From a virus: 44,613 nt of DNA. Location: the IMG/VR virus record IMGVR_UViG_3300032288_006200, positions 1 to 44,613 of that record. The stretch is one strand, 5' to 3'. The notes beneath the pieces were generated by a model, which was given only the letters and a program-made list of their open reading frames with translations, had not been told where the DNA came from and did no database searches. The position numbers and the translations under genes are program-made. Positions 1 to 8,623 of the stretch are shown here, piece by piece (within the stretch, counting starts at the first letter, position 1; every line of letters begins with the position of its first letter).

Positions 1-2471
1 CTGCTGGTGCCCAAGGTGTTCAAGGAACTGCTGGAACCAATGGTGCTCAAGGCTCTGCTGGCGCTCAAGGCAATCAAGGAACTGCTGGCACGAATGGTGC
101 TCAAGGTGCTAATGGCGCTCAAGGTGCTGCTGGTGCCCAAGGTGTTCAAGGAACTACTGGCATAAATGGTGCTCAAGGCTCTGCTGGCGCTCAAGGTATT
201 CAAGGAACTGCTGGAACCAATGGTGCTCAAGGCTCTGCTGGCGCTCAAGGTGCTCAAGGAACTGCTGGCACAAATGGCGCTCAAGGTTCTGCTGGAACCA
301 ATGGTGCCCAAGGAGCACAGGGAGTCCAAGGCCAAATAGGCGCACAAGGCGCATCTATTACATTACAATCTGGCCTGATAACTAGCGGCTACATAGGAAA
401 TGGAGCAGTTGTATCTGGTAGCATAGCATCAGGACAAGTCGGAAATTTTCATATATCATCTGGCGCTATCACAAGTGGAGACATCGGAAATGGAGCAATT
501 GTTTCTGGAAGCATAGCATCTGGCATAATTGGTTCTATTCACTTGTCAAGCGGTGCTATAGGAATTGCTGGTTCTTCTGGACAAATTCAATTCAATGCTG
601 GAGGTACTTTAGGCGCAAGTGCTGCTGTTACTTTTGCATCTGGTGGACCAAATTTGGGAGTTGCAACTCAAGGCACAGGCAATGTGCCATTTAGAATTAC
701 CACAGCATCTGGTCATTCTACAAATTCCTTGGAAATTTATCACAGCGGCACATTATCAGCTGCCATAAATCCCGATGGCATTTTATACACCACACAACAG
801 TATGGGGGAACCCAAAAAGCTAACACGGTAATCAACGGCAATCTTGGCAATCCTTCCATACAATACAGAAATACAATAATTGGCAATTCTGCTTCTGTGA
901 CTTCAGGGGCTTCTTTTGGAGAAGCTGTCGCTGTTGGATTCGGAGCAATTGCATATGGCCAATATGGTGTTGCAGTAGGACAAGGCACAGCAGCAGGCAA
1001 CACAGGCATAGCCTTAGGATTACAGGCTAATTCAAATGGTTCAGACAGAGGGATAGCAATAGGATATTTAACAACCGCATCTTACAGTTTTAGCTGTGCA
1101 TTTGGTACTAGAGCAGCAACTTCTGCGAATGGTCAATTTATTTTTGCAACAGAAACTGCCGATCCAAGTTTCCAAATTCAGAGAATGAACGGCAGCAGTA
1201 TATTAAAAGGATTGTATAACTTTGGCGGGACTTGGATATCCAACACAAATGGCGCAGAAATTAGCCGTGTTACTATGGGTCCGATGTACGCTAACTCAAT
1301 GCAAGAAGCAATCAGAATGGATGCTGCCTCCGATCTTGCAAGAGTAGGCATAGGCGGCGCAGCATCTGGCAGACTTTGTGTTTATACAGGCGCTGCTGCA
1401 AACAAAGGTGTTGTAATACAAGGGTTTACATCACAATCTGCAAACTATTTAGAGATACAAAATAGCAGCTTAACAAGCATTTTGTCTTTTACCAATAGTG
1501 GAAATCTTGCAGTAGGCACTATGTATGCTGCATATTATCCGAATGGTCCAGCAGCCAGACTACATGTCAGAGCAATGACAATATCTGGAAACACCGTTAC
1601 ATCTCCGTGGCCTAGCAACACGCCAGACACACACGCAAACTGGAGAGATGCGGCAATAATATCTGATGGTGGCAACGGTGAAACTACAACAACAGGAACA
1701 GGTACTACTTGCGGAATAACTCTGGGAGAATATTACACTGGCAGAGTGGTAATTCAACCTTATGCTGCCGGAAGCTCATCTCCGGTTGACCAAGCAGCTA
1801 GGGCTGGTCGTGATATCATGCTCCGAGGTGGAACTTCAGATAATTTTACAGGAGCACTTGGCGGAAGATTATTCTTGCAAGGAGGCGCTGGGTTTACCTC
1901 TACAGGATTTAGCGGCAACATAGGCGTTGTTTCCATACAGCCTATTGCAGGTCAAGTAGGCATAGGCACAACAACTCCATCTGGAACTTTAAGTGTCACA
2001 AGCACCTCAGGTGCCATGATTAATACTATTTTTAGAGGCACTACATCTCAAACAGGAAGTTTAACAGAATGGCATAGTGCTTCTGGCACTATATTGGCAT
2101 CAGTAAATAAAGCTGGGGGTTTCTCAAGCACTCCGAATACTACCGCACTTACTGCAAGTCAAAATAATTATGCATTTGATGGAAGCTCTATTCAAAGAGT
2201 TTCAAGTAATGGTAACTATGATATTACTGGAATTACCTATCCTTCAGGTCTTTCCGCACACTCTGCCGGTAGATTTATTAGACTTTATAACATAAATGCA
2301 TCCGGTGGAAATAATATCACGCTAAAACACAACAGTGGAAGCAGTTCTACTGGCAACAAATTCTGGTGTGTTCAGCTTCAAGATATTGTGCTTGGACCTT
2401 TGGATTATGCGGAGTTGATTTACGATGACACAGACAACGGTTCCGGTAATGCAGGGTGGAGAGTGCATTAA
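1..2471 (+). CDS. Repetitive tail-fibre / adhesin protein, 5'-truncated
   Basis: The frame is open from base 3 with no start inside the window, so the true N-terminus lies upstream; 822 codons are visible. It begins with 39 Gly-X-Y triplets (collagen-like), followed by about 60 residues of SG-x-I-x-SG-x-IGNG repeats, then YadA-head-like repeats around 910-1140 (AVAVG, AVGQG, IALG, IAIG motifs), then a long Gly/Ser/Thr-rich beta region ending WRVH. Such repeat-built trimeric rods are typical of phage tail fibres and bacterial adhesins that contact the host. The inference is a receptor-binding or side fibre. The stop TAA shares its last A with the ATG of the RCC1 gene, so the two are translationally coupled. 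A TTG at 543 lies in the same frame, but the repeats upstream are clearly coding, so it is not the start. The exact fibre type cannot be told from sequence alone. Confidence 0.8.
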   Translation, partial: AGAQGVQGTAGTNGAQGSAGAQGNQGTAGTNGAQGANGAQGAAGAQGVQGTTGINGAQGSAGAQGIQGTAGTNGAQGSAGAQGAQGTAGTNGAQGSAGTNGAQGAQGVQGQIGAQGASITLQSGLITSGYIGNGAVVSGSIASGQVGNFHISSGAITSGDIGNGAIVSGSIASGIIGSIHLSSGAIGIAGSSGQIQFNAGGTLGASAAVTFASGGPNLGVATQGTGNVPFRITTASGHSTNSLEIYHSGTLSAAINPDGILYTTQQYGGTQKANTVINGNLGNPSIQYRNTIIGNSASVTSGASFGEAVAVGFGAIAYGQYGVAVGQGTAAGNTGIALGLQANSNGSDRGIAIGYLTTASYSFSCAFGTRAATSANGQFIFATETADPSFQIQRMNGSSILKGLYNFGGTWISNTNGAEISRVTMGPMYANSMQEAIRMDAASDLARVGIGGAASGRLCVYTGAAANKGVVIQGFTSQSANYLEIQNSSLTSILSFTNSGNLAVGTMYAAYYPNGPAARLHVRAMTISGNTVTSPWPSNTPDTHANWRDAAIISDGGNGETTTTGTGTTCGITLGEYYTGRVVIQPYAAGSSSPVDQAARAGRDIMLRGGTSDNFTGALGGRLFLQGGAGFTSTGFSGNIGVVSIQPIAGQVGIGTTTPSGTLSVTSTSGAMINTIFRGTTSQTGSLTEWHSASGTILASVNKAGGFSSTPNTTALTASQNNYAFDGSSIQRVSSNGNYDITGITYPSGLSAHSAGRFIRLYNINASGGNNITLKHNSGSSSTGNKFWCVQLQDIVLGPLDYAELIYDDTDNGSGNAGWRVH
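3..356 (+). repeat. Collagen-like Gly-X-Y repeat tract
   Basis: This is a coding tandem repeat with a basic 54-base (18-residue) unit, GAQ-GxQ-GTA-GTN-GAQ-GSA, present about six times with small variations. It contains no proline; Gln, Ala, Thr and Asn fill the X and Y positions. It likely forms a trimeric collagen-like shaft in the fibre. The high DNA similarity between units makes copy number prone to change by recombination, and to assembly error. Confidence 0.9.
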
Positions 2472-5188
2472 TGCCGGGTGAAGGCGTAATAGGAATGTTG
2501 CGTAGAAGGCCAAACGGAGTTGGCAAGCAACTTTGGGGATTTGGTTACAATAGTTTTTATTTGTTGGCAGATTGCACAAATGTCAATCGTAGCTCTCCAG
2601 TACAAAATTTTTCTGGTGGTAACAATTGGATTTCTGTTTCTGCTGGCAAAAATGCAACAGCAGCTGGAGTTAAATCTGACGGCACATTGTGGACTTGGGG
2701 CTACAACACACTGGGCGCTCTGGGAATTAATACACAGGGATTTTATACAAGCGTCAGTAGCCCCATACAAACCATAGCTTATGGTACAACTTGGTCATCT
2801 GTATCATGTGGTATTTACACAATTTTTGGTACAAAATCTGATGGTACTATTTGGGCTTGGGGAGGAAATTATTTTGGTCAAATCGGTGATAATACAATAG
2901 TACATCGTAGTTCTCCGGTTCAAGTCGTTGGTTTTGCAACCACATGGTCTTCTGTTTCTGGCGGTGCTGCTCATGCTGCTGCAATTAAAAAAGACGGAAC
3001 ACTTTGGCTTTGGGGATGCAATACACAAGGACAATTAGGAGATAACACAGTAACACACAGAAGCTCTCCAGTGCAAATTGTTGGAGGTGGAGCTACATGG
3101 TCACAAGTTTCTTGTGGGGAATACCATACTGCTGCTATAAAAACTGATGGAACTCTATGGTGTTGGGGTGCTAATTCTTTAGGCGGCGTGAACAGAGGTT
3201 GTTTAGGTGACAATAGCGTAATCCACAGAAGCTCTCCTGTTCAAACAGCAGCTTTTGGTACAAACTGGAAACAAGTTTCATGTTCTGCATATCATACATC
3301 AGCAATAAAACTTGATGGAACATGGTGGAACTGGGGAGATAATTCTAACGGTAATCTGGGTGATAACACAATAACTTTCAGAAGCTCACCAGTTCAAACA
3401 ACTGCTTATGGCTACAACTGGATTGCTTGTTCTGCCGGAACAAGTCATACAATGGCTATTAAAGCCGACTATTCATTGTGGGGAACAGGATTCAATAATT
3501 ATGGCTCATTAGGAACTAACGAAACAAGCAATAAATCTTCTCCTGTTCAAGTAGTAGGCGCAGGCAACTGGTATTCAGTAAGTGCTGGACAATATGTAAC
3601 TTTGGGGCTGCGATATGGTGATTTTGGACCATATTCTCCTGTGCCAGTGCCATCGTACACTCCTCAACCAATACCAACATCTAATGGATACATGTTTACA
3701 TGGGGCAATAATACGCTTGGTCAGCTTGGAGACAATACATCAACACATAGAAGCTCAGCTGTTCAGGTAGTCGCAAGCTCAATAAATTGGAAACAAGCAA
3801 GTGCCGGGAATTCATTTAGTGCTGCAATCAAGACTGATGGAACACTTTGGACTTGGGGACAGAATGCATCAGGCCAACTTGGCGATAATACTATTATTCA
3901 TAGAAGCTCACCAGTACAGACTATAACTTTTGGCTCAACATGGACTCAAGTTGGAGCAGGCAATATCCACGCAGGAGGTGTTAAGTCAGACGGCACCTTA
4001 TGGCTTTGGGGAAACAACACTAATGGTAGATTAGGTGATAATTCAATAACACATAGAAGTTCACCAGTGCAAACCATAGGTGCAGCTACGACTTGGATAC
4101 AAGTTTTCTGTGGGGATGCACACACGGTAGCGACAAAAAATGATGCAACATTATGGTGTTGGGGAAAAAATACAGATGGTCAACTAGGCGACAATTCAAT
4201 AACACACAGAAGTTCACCAGTTCAAACTGTAGCTGTAGGAACAAACTGGAAATATTTATCATGCGGTAGCAATCATACAGCTGGACTAAAATTAGATGGC
4301 ACACTTTGGTTATGGGGAAACAACGCATATGGACAGCTAGGAGATAACAGTATTGTCCATAGAAGCTCACCAATACAAACAATATCTTCTGGAACTAGCT
4401 GGACCCGTGTAAGTTGTGGCAGAAACATGACCGTAGCTGTTAAAAACGATGGTACACTGTGGTGTTGGGGCAAGAATACCGAGTATGAACTAGGAGATAA
4501 TTCTACAACCAACAGATCAAGCCCTGTACAAACGCTCAATGGTGGTACGAATTGGATTTCATGTATGGGCGGTTATAAACATACTATGGCTACAAATACC
4601 GGTAATTTGCTGTTTACTTGGGGAACAAACACATACGGGCAAATTGGAGATAATTCTGTATTATCTAGATCATATCCAATATGTATAGTTTTTGATACAT
4701 TAGAGTGGCAAGATGTATTTTCTGGACCCATGGCCAGCCATACATTGGCAACAGCACAATATGCTGTCAGCCCTCCACCTCCACCAACACCACCAGTGCC
4801 TCCGAGCCCATCGCCTTCCCCAAGCCCAAGCCCGTCTCCATCTCCTTCTCCCAGCCCAAGCCCATCGCCTTCCCCAAGCCCGTCTCCCAGCCCAAGCCCA
4901 TCGCCTTCTCCAACACCCCCATCTCCCAGCCCATCACCACCTTTGTCTCCAATTGCCCCGCCAACATCACCAGCAGCTTTTGCAGAAAAAGATATTGCTG
5001 ACCTTAATGATAAAAATAAATTTGCTTTTTATGTAGTCGCAAATCAAGACAATACCTATGATGTAGTTTGTTTGGAAATAAAACCCGGTATCAAATGCAT
5101 CGCTGGACCATACTTAACATATGACGATGCTAAAAAAGCAAAAGACAGTATTACATTCTATATCCCAACACCACCAGAAAATGACTAA
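2471..5188 (+). CDS. RCC1-repeat double beta-propeller virion/adhesion protein
   Basis: The product is 905 aa. The ATG at 2471 overlaps the previous stop (TAATG) and is preceded by GGAG at 2458, so it is preferred over the GTG at 2456. The protein holds fourteen RCC1-type repeats of about 50 residues (W-x-WG-x-N-x-x-G-x-LGDN, then RSSPVQ). Seven lie at roughly 2530-3600 and seven at 3690-4740, separated by a Pro/Tyr-rich linker at 3611-3690. Seven repeats make one RCC1 propeller, so two propellers are expected. A Pro-Ser linker (about residues 767-835) leads to a small C-terminal domain of about 70 aa. RCC1 repeats are protein or ligand interaction platforms. The position next to a fibre gene suggests a fibre-tip or host-binding role, which is inference. 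Nothing suggests Ran exchange activity. Confidence 0.8.
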   Translation: MPGEGVIGMLRRRPNGVGKQLWGFGYNSFYLLADCTNVNRSSPVQNFSGGNNWISVSAGKNATAAGVKSDGTLWTWGYNTLGALGINTQGFYTSVSSPIQTIAYGTTWSSVSCGIYTIFGTKSDGTIWAWGGNYFGQIGDNTIVHRSSPVQVVGFATTWSSVSGGAAHAAAIKKDGTLWLWGCNTQGQLGDNTVTHRSSPVQIVGGGATWSQVSCGEYHTAAIKTDGTLWCWGANSLGGVNRGCLGDNSVIHRSSPVQTAAFGTNWKQVSCSAYHTSAIKLDGTWWNWGDNSNGNLGDNTITFRSSPVQTTAYGYNWIACSAGTSHTMAIKADYSLWGTGFNNYGSLGTNETSNKSSPVQVVGAGNWYSVSAGQYVTLGLRYGDFGPYSPVPVPSYTPQPIPTSNGYMFTWGNNTLGQLGDNTSTHRSSAVQVVASSINWKQASAGNSFSAAIKTDGTLWTWGQNASGQLGDNTIIHRSSPVQTITFGSTWTQVGAGNIHAGGVKSDGTLWLWGNNTNGRLGDNSITHRSSPVQTIGAATTWIQVFCGDAHTVATKNDATLWCWGKNTDGQLGDNSITHRSSPVQTVAVGTNWKYLSCGSNHTAGLKLDGTLWLWGNNAYGQLGDNSIVHRSSPIQTISSGTSWTRVSCGRNMTVAVKNDGTLWCWGKNTEYELGDNSTTNRSSPVQTLNGGTNWISCMGGYKHTMATNTGNLLFTWGTNTYGQIGDNSVLSRSYPICIVFDTLEWQDVFSGPMASHTLATAQYAVSPPPPPTPPVPPSPSPSPSPSPSPSPSPSPSPSPSPSPSPSPSPSPSPTPPSPSPSPPLSPIAPPTSPAAFAEKDIADLNDKNKFAFYVVANQDNTYDVVCLEIKPGIKCIAGPYLTYDDAKKAKDSITFYIPTPPEND
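4771..4975 (+). repeat. Pro-Ser (PSPSPS) low-complexity linker
   Basis: This short-period coding repeat (cccagc/ccatcg/ccttcc hexamers) encodes alternating Pro and Ser between the second RCC1 propeller and the C-terminal domain. It is probably a stiff extended tether. Open frames in other phases across it are artefacts of the repeat. Confidence 0.85.
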
Positions 5189-5233
5189 AACACTTGTTTT
5201 ATACTGATTTGTAAGATAAAATTTACTTAAATC

Positions 5234-6460
5234 ATGAAAAAAATAAGTATATTTACACCAACTCATAATCCCATATTCTTACAAAGACTTTATGACTCAA
5301 TTAAATGCCAAACTTATCAAAACTGGGAATGGATTATTGTACCAAACAACAATTCTTCTATTAATCTGACACCAGATGATCCCAGAATCAAAATAATACC
5401 CTGCACTGAATCTGGAAATATCGGCCTCCTTAAGAAGTTTGCTTGCAATCATGCATCAGGAGAAATTGTCGCAGAAGTAGATCACGATGACGAATTATTC
5501 CCAAATTGCTTAGAAGAATTAATCAAAGCCTTTGAAGATGATTCAATAGATTTTGTGTATTCAAATTGTGTTGATGTTTACGAAGATGGCAAATCAAGAT
5601 TGTTCGGCACTGATAACGGTTGGAAACACGAAGAATGCATTTACAAAAATCAAAAATATACACTCAATCTTTCTTTTCCTCCAGATCCTTGCTCAATAAG
5701 TAAAATCTGGTTCGCACCAAATCATATCAGAGCATGGAAAACAAGCTTCTACCACAAAATAGGAGGACATGATTCCTCACTAGATGTTTGCGACGATCAT
5801 GATATTGTTTGCAGAACATACATTCATGGAAAAATGTATCATATAAACAAACCTCTATACTTATATCATTTACATGAAGGCAATACATGCTATGGCGACA
5901 AAAATGCCAAAATACAGGAAATGACTTTAGACATTCATGACAAATACATTTATCAAATGGTTGAAAAATGGTGTGACGAAAAAGGATTGAGAAAAATTGA
6001 TCTATGTGGTGGACATAGCAAACCAGATGGTTACGAAAGCATCGATCTCGATAATGCCGATATAATCGCAGACCTAAATCAAAAATGGCCTTTCAAAGAT
6101 GGTGAAGTAGGACTTTTCAGAGCACATGATGCTCTAGAACATTTAAAAGATCCTATACACACCATGAAAGAAGCATACAGATGCCTTTGTACTAATGGAT
6201 GGTTCCTAACCATGACACCAAGCACAGATGGCAGAGGTGCATTTCAAGATCCAACTCATGTTTCATTCTGGAACTCAAACAGCTTCTGGTACTACACAAG
6301 ACGAGAACAAGCGAAATACATCGGAACACCTGTCAAATTTCAATTAAATAGGATCAAAAACTTTTATCCTAATGATTGGACAAAGTTTCACCAAATACTT
6401 TATGTGAAAGCGGATTTAGTAAAGTTCGATGAAAACACACCGGGATTAAAGGAAATATAA
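5234..6460 (+). CDS. Glycosyltransferase family 2 fused to SAM-dependent methyltransferase
   Basis: The product is 408 aa with two domains. Residues 1 to about 240 look like a GT-A family 2 glycosyltransferase: N-terminal ISIFTPTHN strand, SIKCQTYQNWEWIIV, and an acidic metal/nucleotide-sugar motif, VDHDDE. Residues about 250-380 resemble a small class I methyltransferase (type 11): KIDLCGG, then YESIDLDNAD, then RAHDALEHLKDP and a late TNGWFLTMTPS strand. The family activity would be sugar transfer from a nucleotide sugar plus O- or N-methylation. The target may be a phage protein, DNA or host glycan, and is unknown. The ATG at 5234 has no good ribosome site. The gene overlaps the HAD gene by one base (TAATG), suggesting joint expression. 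Confidence 0.75.
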   Translation: MKKISIFTPTHNPIFLQRLYDSIKCQTYQNWEWIIVPNNNSSINLTPDDPRIKIIPCTESGNIGLLKKFACNHASGEIVAEVDHDDELFPNCLEELIKAFEDDSIDFVYSNCVDVYEDGKSRLFGTDNGWKHEECIYKNQKYTLNLSFPPDPCSISKIWFAPNHIRAWKTSFYHKIGGHDSSLDVCDDHDIVCRTYIHGKMYHINKPLYLYHLHEGNTCYGDKNAKIQEMTLDIHDKYIYQMVEKWCDEKGLRKIDLCGGHSKPDGYESIDLDNADIIADLNQKWPFKDGEVGLFRAHDALEHLKDPIHTMKEAYRCLCTNGWFLTMTPSTDGRGAFQDPTHVSFWNSNSFWYYTRREQAKYIGTPVKFQLNRIKNFYPNDWTKFHQILYVKADLVKFDENTPGLKEI

Positions 6461-6834
6461 TGGATCGTCAAAGCTTCGATAATCTTCCAAAAACAATTAT
6501 ATGCGATATAGATGGTTGCTTGCTAAAGCATCAAGGCAGCTTGCCAGAAATGATACAAAAACCACCAGAACTCTGTCCTAATGTCAAAGAACAATTTGAT
6601 GAATGGGATAAAAAAGCTTACAAGATAATACTCCTAACAGGCAGAAAAGAAAGTATGCGAGAACTAACTGAAAACCAACTCAGATCCTTTGGTTTGTTTT
6701 GGGATATGCTCATCATGGGAGCAACAAGAGGAGAAAGAATACTTATCAATGACATTAAACCAAATTGTGAATTCAATACTGCTACTGCAATCAATTTAAA
6801 TAGAAATCAAGGTTTCATCATAACTAGTGTATAG
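6460..6834 (+). CDS. Small HAD-superfamily phosphatase
   Basis: The product is 124 aa. HAD motif I is seen as CDIDGCLL near residues 15-22 (nucleophile and acid/base Asp), motif II as LLTGR near residue 59, and a late acidic NDIKP near residue 97. There is no large cap domain, so it is a minimal HAD enzyme, similar in size to the phosphatase halves of phage polynucleotide kinases and to small nucleotidases. Coupling to the glycosyltransferase/methyltransferase gene (TAATG) suggests a sugar-phosphate or nucleotide substrate, but this is inference. The last 11 bases overlap the 3' end of the convergent HNH gene. Confidence 0.65.
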   Translation: MDRQSFDNLPKTIICDIDGCLLKHQGSLPEMIQKPPELCPNVKEQFDEWDKKAYKIILLTGRKESMRELTENQLRSFGLFWDMLIMGATRGERILINDIKPNCEFNTATAINLNRNQGFIITSV

Positions 6835-7612
6835 ATATTTTTTTAGATTTTAAATAGTTTTCAAATAATATCTTATCATATTTCGCATGCTTGGAGACAT
6901 TGTCTTTTCCCTCAAGCGGCTGGAGATTATCTAAAGCATTTATTATTTCAGGCTTGTAAATTTTATAATCCAAAAATGCTTGAATAGGGAAAATATGATC
7001 TAAATGCCATTTGCCATCCTTTACTTTATTCCAGTTTGGATGATTTAAAACATGCTCCTGCAATTCTTTAGGGCCATATCCTAGCATTTGTGAAGTTCTT
7101 CCAACTTTGCTTTTATTGAAAGCTTGCAGAGTCGATCTTAAAGCCTTGTACATCTTCTTTCTAAACAAAATATCTTTTGAATGTTGTTCTCTATCAGATT
7201 TCCAACTATGATGGTTCGAACCTTTGTTTTTTTCTAGTCCACATTCTTTACAGTTTTGGTTAAGATGATAAAAACCAGCAAATGATATCTTTGATATTCT
7301 TCCACACTTACATCTATAATTATGCGTTGTATGAATGCCTCCATACCAATCATCTAAAAACTCACATTGCCTATCGATGAAAATTTGTTTAACTTCTTGC
7401 AAAGATTTCTTATGGGCTAAGCCCCATTTAGTGCATTTTCCACATCTTTTGCCGTTAGAAAAATTGTTCCAAGAGGTGTTGCCTACATTTCCACAAGAAC
7501 AAATATATTCCATTTTTACTTGTGCGCCTTGGTATTCACCCAATAGATTACACCCTTGTGATTTGAAATATTCAGCAACTTCAGCAGTTGTTCTTTTAAT
7601 TTTGTTTGTCAT
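6824..7612 (-). CDS. HNH endonuclease with N-terminal zinc-finger repeats (homing-type)
   Basis: The product is 262 aa. The C-terminal third carries an HNH signature: WHLDHIFPIQAF, then a central DNLQPLEGKDN, then a closing KHAKY. The N-terminal half has two related Cys modules (CSCGN...CGKC and CKCGR...CKEC), probably zinc-binding DNA-recognition repeats as in free-standing phage homing nucleases. It lies opposite the surrounding late genes, as expected for a mobile insertion. Start ATG is at 7612 with GGAGGG at 7624-7619 on the minus strand. That ribosome site lies within a hairpin (see 7621-7644). The family makes site-specific breaks that drive its own spread; the cleavage site is unknown. 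Confidence 0.8.
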   Translation of the reverse strand: MTNKIKRTTAEVAEYFKSQGCNLLGEYQGAQVKMEYICSCGNVGNTSWNNFSNGKRCGKCTKWGLAHKKSLQEVKQIFIDRQCEFLDDWYGGIHTTHNYRCKCGRISKISFAGFYHLNQNCKECGLEKNKGSNHHSWKSDREQHSKDILFRKKMYKALRSTLQAFNKSKVGRTSQMLGYGPKELQEHVLNHPNWNKVKDGKWHLDHIFPIQAFLDYKIYKPEIINALDNLQPLEGKDNVSKHAKYDKILFENYLKSKKISIH

Positions 7613-7620
7613 GCCAAACC

Positions 7621-7644
7621 CTCCACATATATTATAGTGTGGAG
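7621..7644 (-). promoter_or_regulatory. Hairpin covering the HNH gene ribosome site, with promoter-like loop
   Basis: On the minus strand a perfect 7-bp stem (CTCCACA / TGTGGAG) encloses the loop CTATAATATA. The 3' arm contains the GGAG part of the ribosome site for the ATG at 7612. The loop holds TATAAT, a perfect -10 box that also matches the first five bases of the T4 late box. A transcript starting from this box would begin within the 3' arm, lose the 5' arm and so expose the ribosome site. This matches the known logic of T4 homing endonuclease genes such as I-TevI; here it is inference. Confidence 0.55.
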
Positions 7645-7672
7645 AGTTTGATATTTTAATCTATAGTAACTA

Positions 7673-8560
7673 TCAGTCGAGAGTTATTGGGAGACAATCC
7701 CCATATCTTGTTATCAATTGCTCTTTCCAATCTTTCAACTCTTGATTGCCTTCTTGCAGCAATGTATCACCGTCTAACTGAACACCACCACCGGGACCGG
7801 GTGGATTTTTGATTTTGGATCTTATTCTTCCAAGCATAATCTTGGCATATGCAAGAGAACCTTCCTGCATTACAGATTGAACCCTTGGCCAGTCATTATT
7901 CTTCTGTAAATAATGAACAACAACTCTATGAACCCTATAAGGTATTGGATATATTTTTATATGCTGATATCCACCATACCACTCCCACCCACCTAAGTTA
8001 GATGCCAATCTGCTATAAGTTTGCTCGTATCCCTTGTAAAGGCTCCATTCTCCCATTCTTCCCCATATGGGTTGAACTGGATCAATAAGCCCCCCTTGGA
8101 TGGAGGCGTAAGCCCCGCCGGGATAGAAATATTCTACCGGCAATGCACCACCTAAATCACTTGATTGAAATGCAAATGTTCCTGTCTCTTTGTAGAATAC
8201 ATTTCTAATATATCCTACATCTGCTGGCATCTCGTATATGCTTTGGCCGGGAATGGTATTAAAGACATAGTATTTGAAGAATTCTCTGGGTGCCCATTCT
8301 TCGTAAACTTGTAGAGCGAGATCAACGGCAGCATCCAATTGTTGTATATCTAGTTCTATAGTAACTACAGGTGCTCCAAGCATCAAAAGGATAAAGTCCT
8401 TGAGTTGCTCTTTGATTTTGCCTCTATTTGGTCTTGCGCTGAGTTTAGCAACATCAAGAGGATCAGAAACACCAAGGTTATAATTTCCATTTGTGCTGCA
8501 ATTGACAGCATTCTGTGTTGGTTTTTGAATATAAAGGGTATTATATGAATAGTTGCTCAT
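7673..8560 (-). CDS. Putative neck / head-completion protein (gp13-like)
   Basis: The product is 295 aa and soluble. It starts at ATG 8560, directly against the plus-strand late promoter box. After a variable N-terminus it has KIKEQLKDFILLMLGAPVV, then LDAAVDLALQVYEEWAPREF, a pattern seen in phage neck or head-to-tail joining proteins. Aromatic and Gly-rich beta segments follow, with a C-terminal helix (QEGNQELKDWKEQL). Length fits the T4 gp13 size class (about 300 aa). It lies beside other neck-like genes (14864-15397) and gp15, but on the opposite strand, unlike T4 where genes 13, 14 and 15 are co-directional. The assignment rests on pattern memory and context, so a generic connector protein is the alternative. 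Confidence 0.5.
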   Translation of the reverse strand: MSNYSYNTLYIQKPTQNAVNCSTNGNYNLGVSDPLDVAKLSARPNRGKIKEQLKDFILLMLGAPVVTIELDIQQLDAAVDLALQVYEEWAPREFFKYYVFNTIPGQSIYEMPADVGYIRNVFYKETGTFAFQSSDLGGALPVEYFYPGGAYASIQGGLIDPVQPIWGRMGEWSLYKGYEQTYSRLASNLGGWEWYGGYQHIKIYPIPYRVHRVVVHYLQKNNDWPRVQSVMQEGSLAYAKIMLGRIRSKIKNPPGPGGGVQLDGDTLLQEGNQELKDWKEQLITRYGDCLPITLD

Positions 8561-8567
8561 ATAAATA
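8560..8567 (+). promoter_or_regulatory. T4-type late promoter box TATAAATA
   Basis: This is an exact match to the T4 late promoter core read by gp55-type sigma factor. It stands 56 bases before the ATG at 8624, giving a leader of about 50 bases. Its first base is also the first base of the start codon of the divergent gene at 8560. Confidence 0.7.
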
Positions 8568-8623
8568 TGTAGTTAAATTTTCTAAAAATATTGATAACTA
8601 CTTTATTGGGTAAGAGGAAAAAA

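Noticed and set aside
1-356. Tandem DNA repeats resembling a CRISPR or satellite array
   Set aside because: The units are contiguous, lack spacers and translate as in-frame Gly-X-Y collagen-like repeats.
4771-4975. Overlapping open frames of about 100 aa on both strands across the Pro-Ser region
   Set aside because: They are other-phase readings of a low-complexity hexamer repeat and have no start signals.
2471-5188. RCC1 protein as a Ran-type nucleotide exchange factor
   Set aside because: No Ran exists in bacteria, and RCC1 repeats are general interaction scaffolds; only the fold is supported.
5165-5190. Terminator after the RCC1 gene (AAAACACTTGTTTT)
   Set aside because: The stem is only about six A/T-rich pairs with no following T-run; too weak to call.
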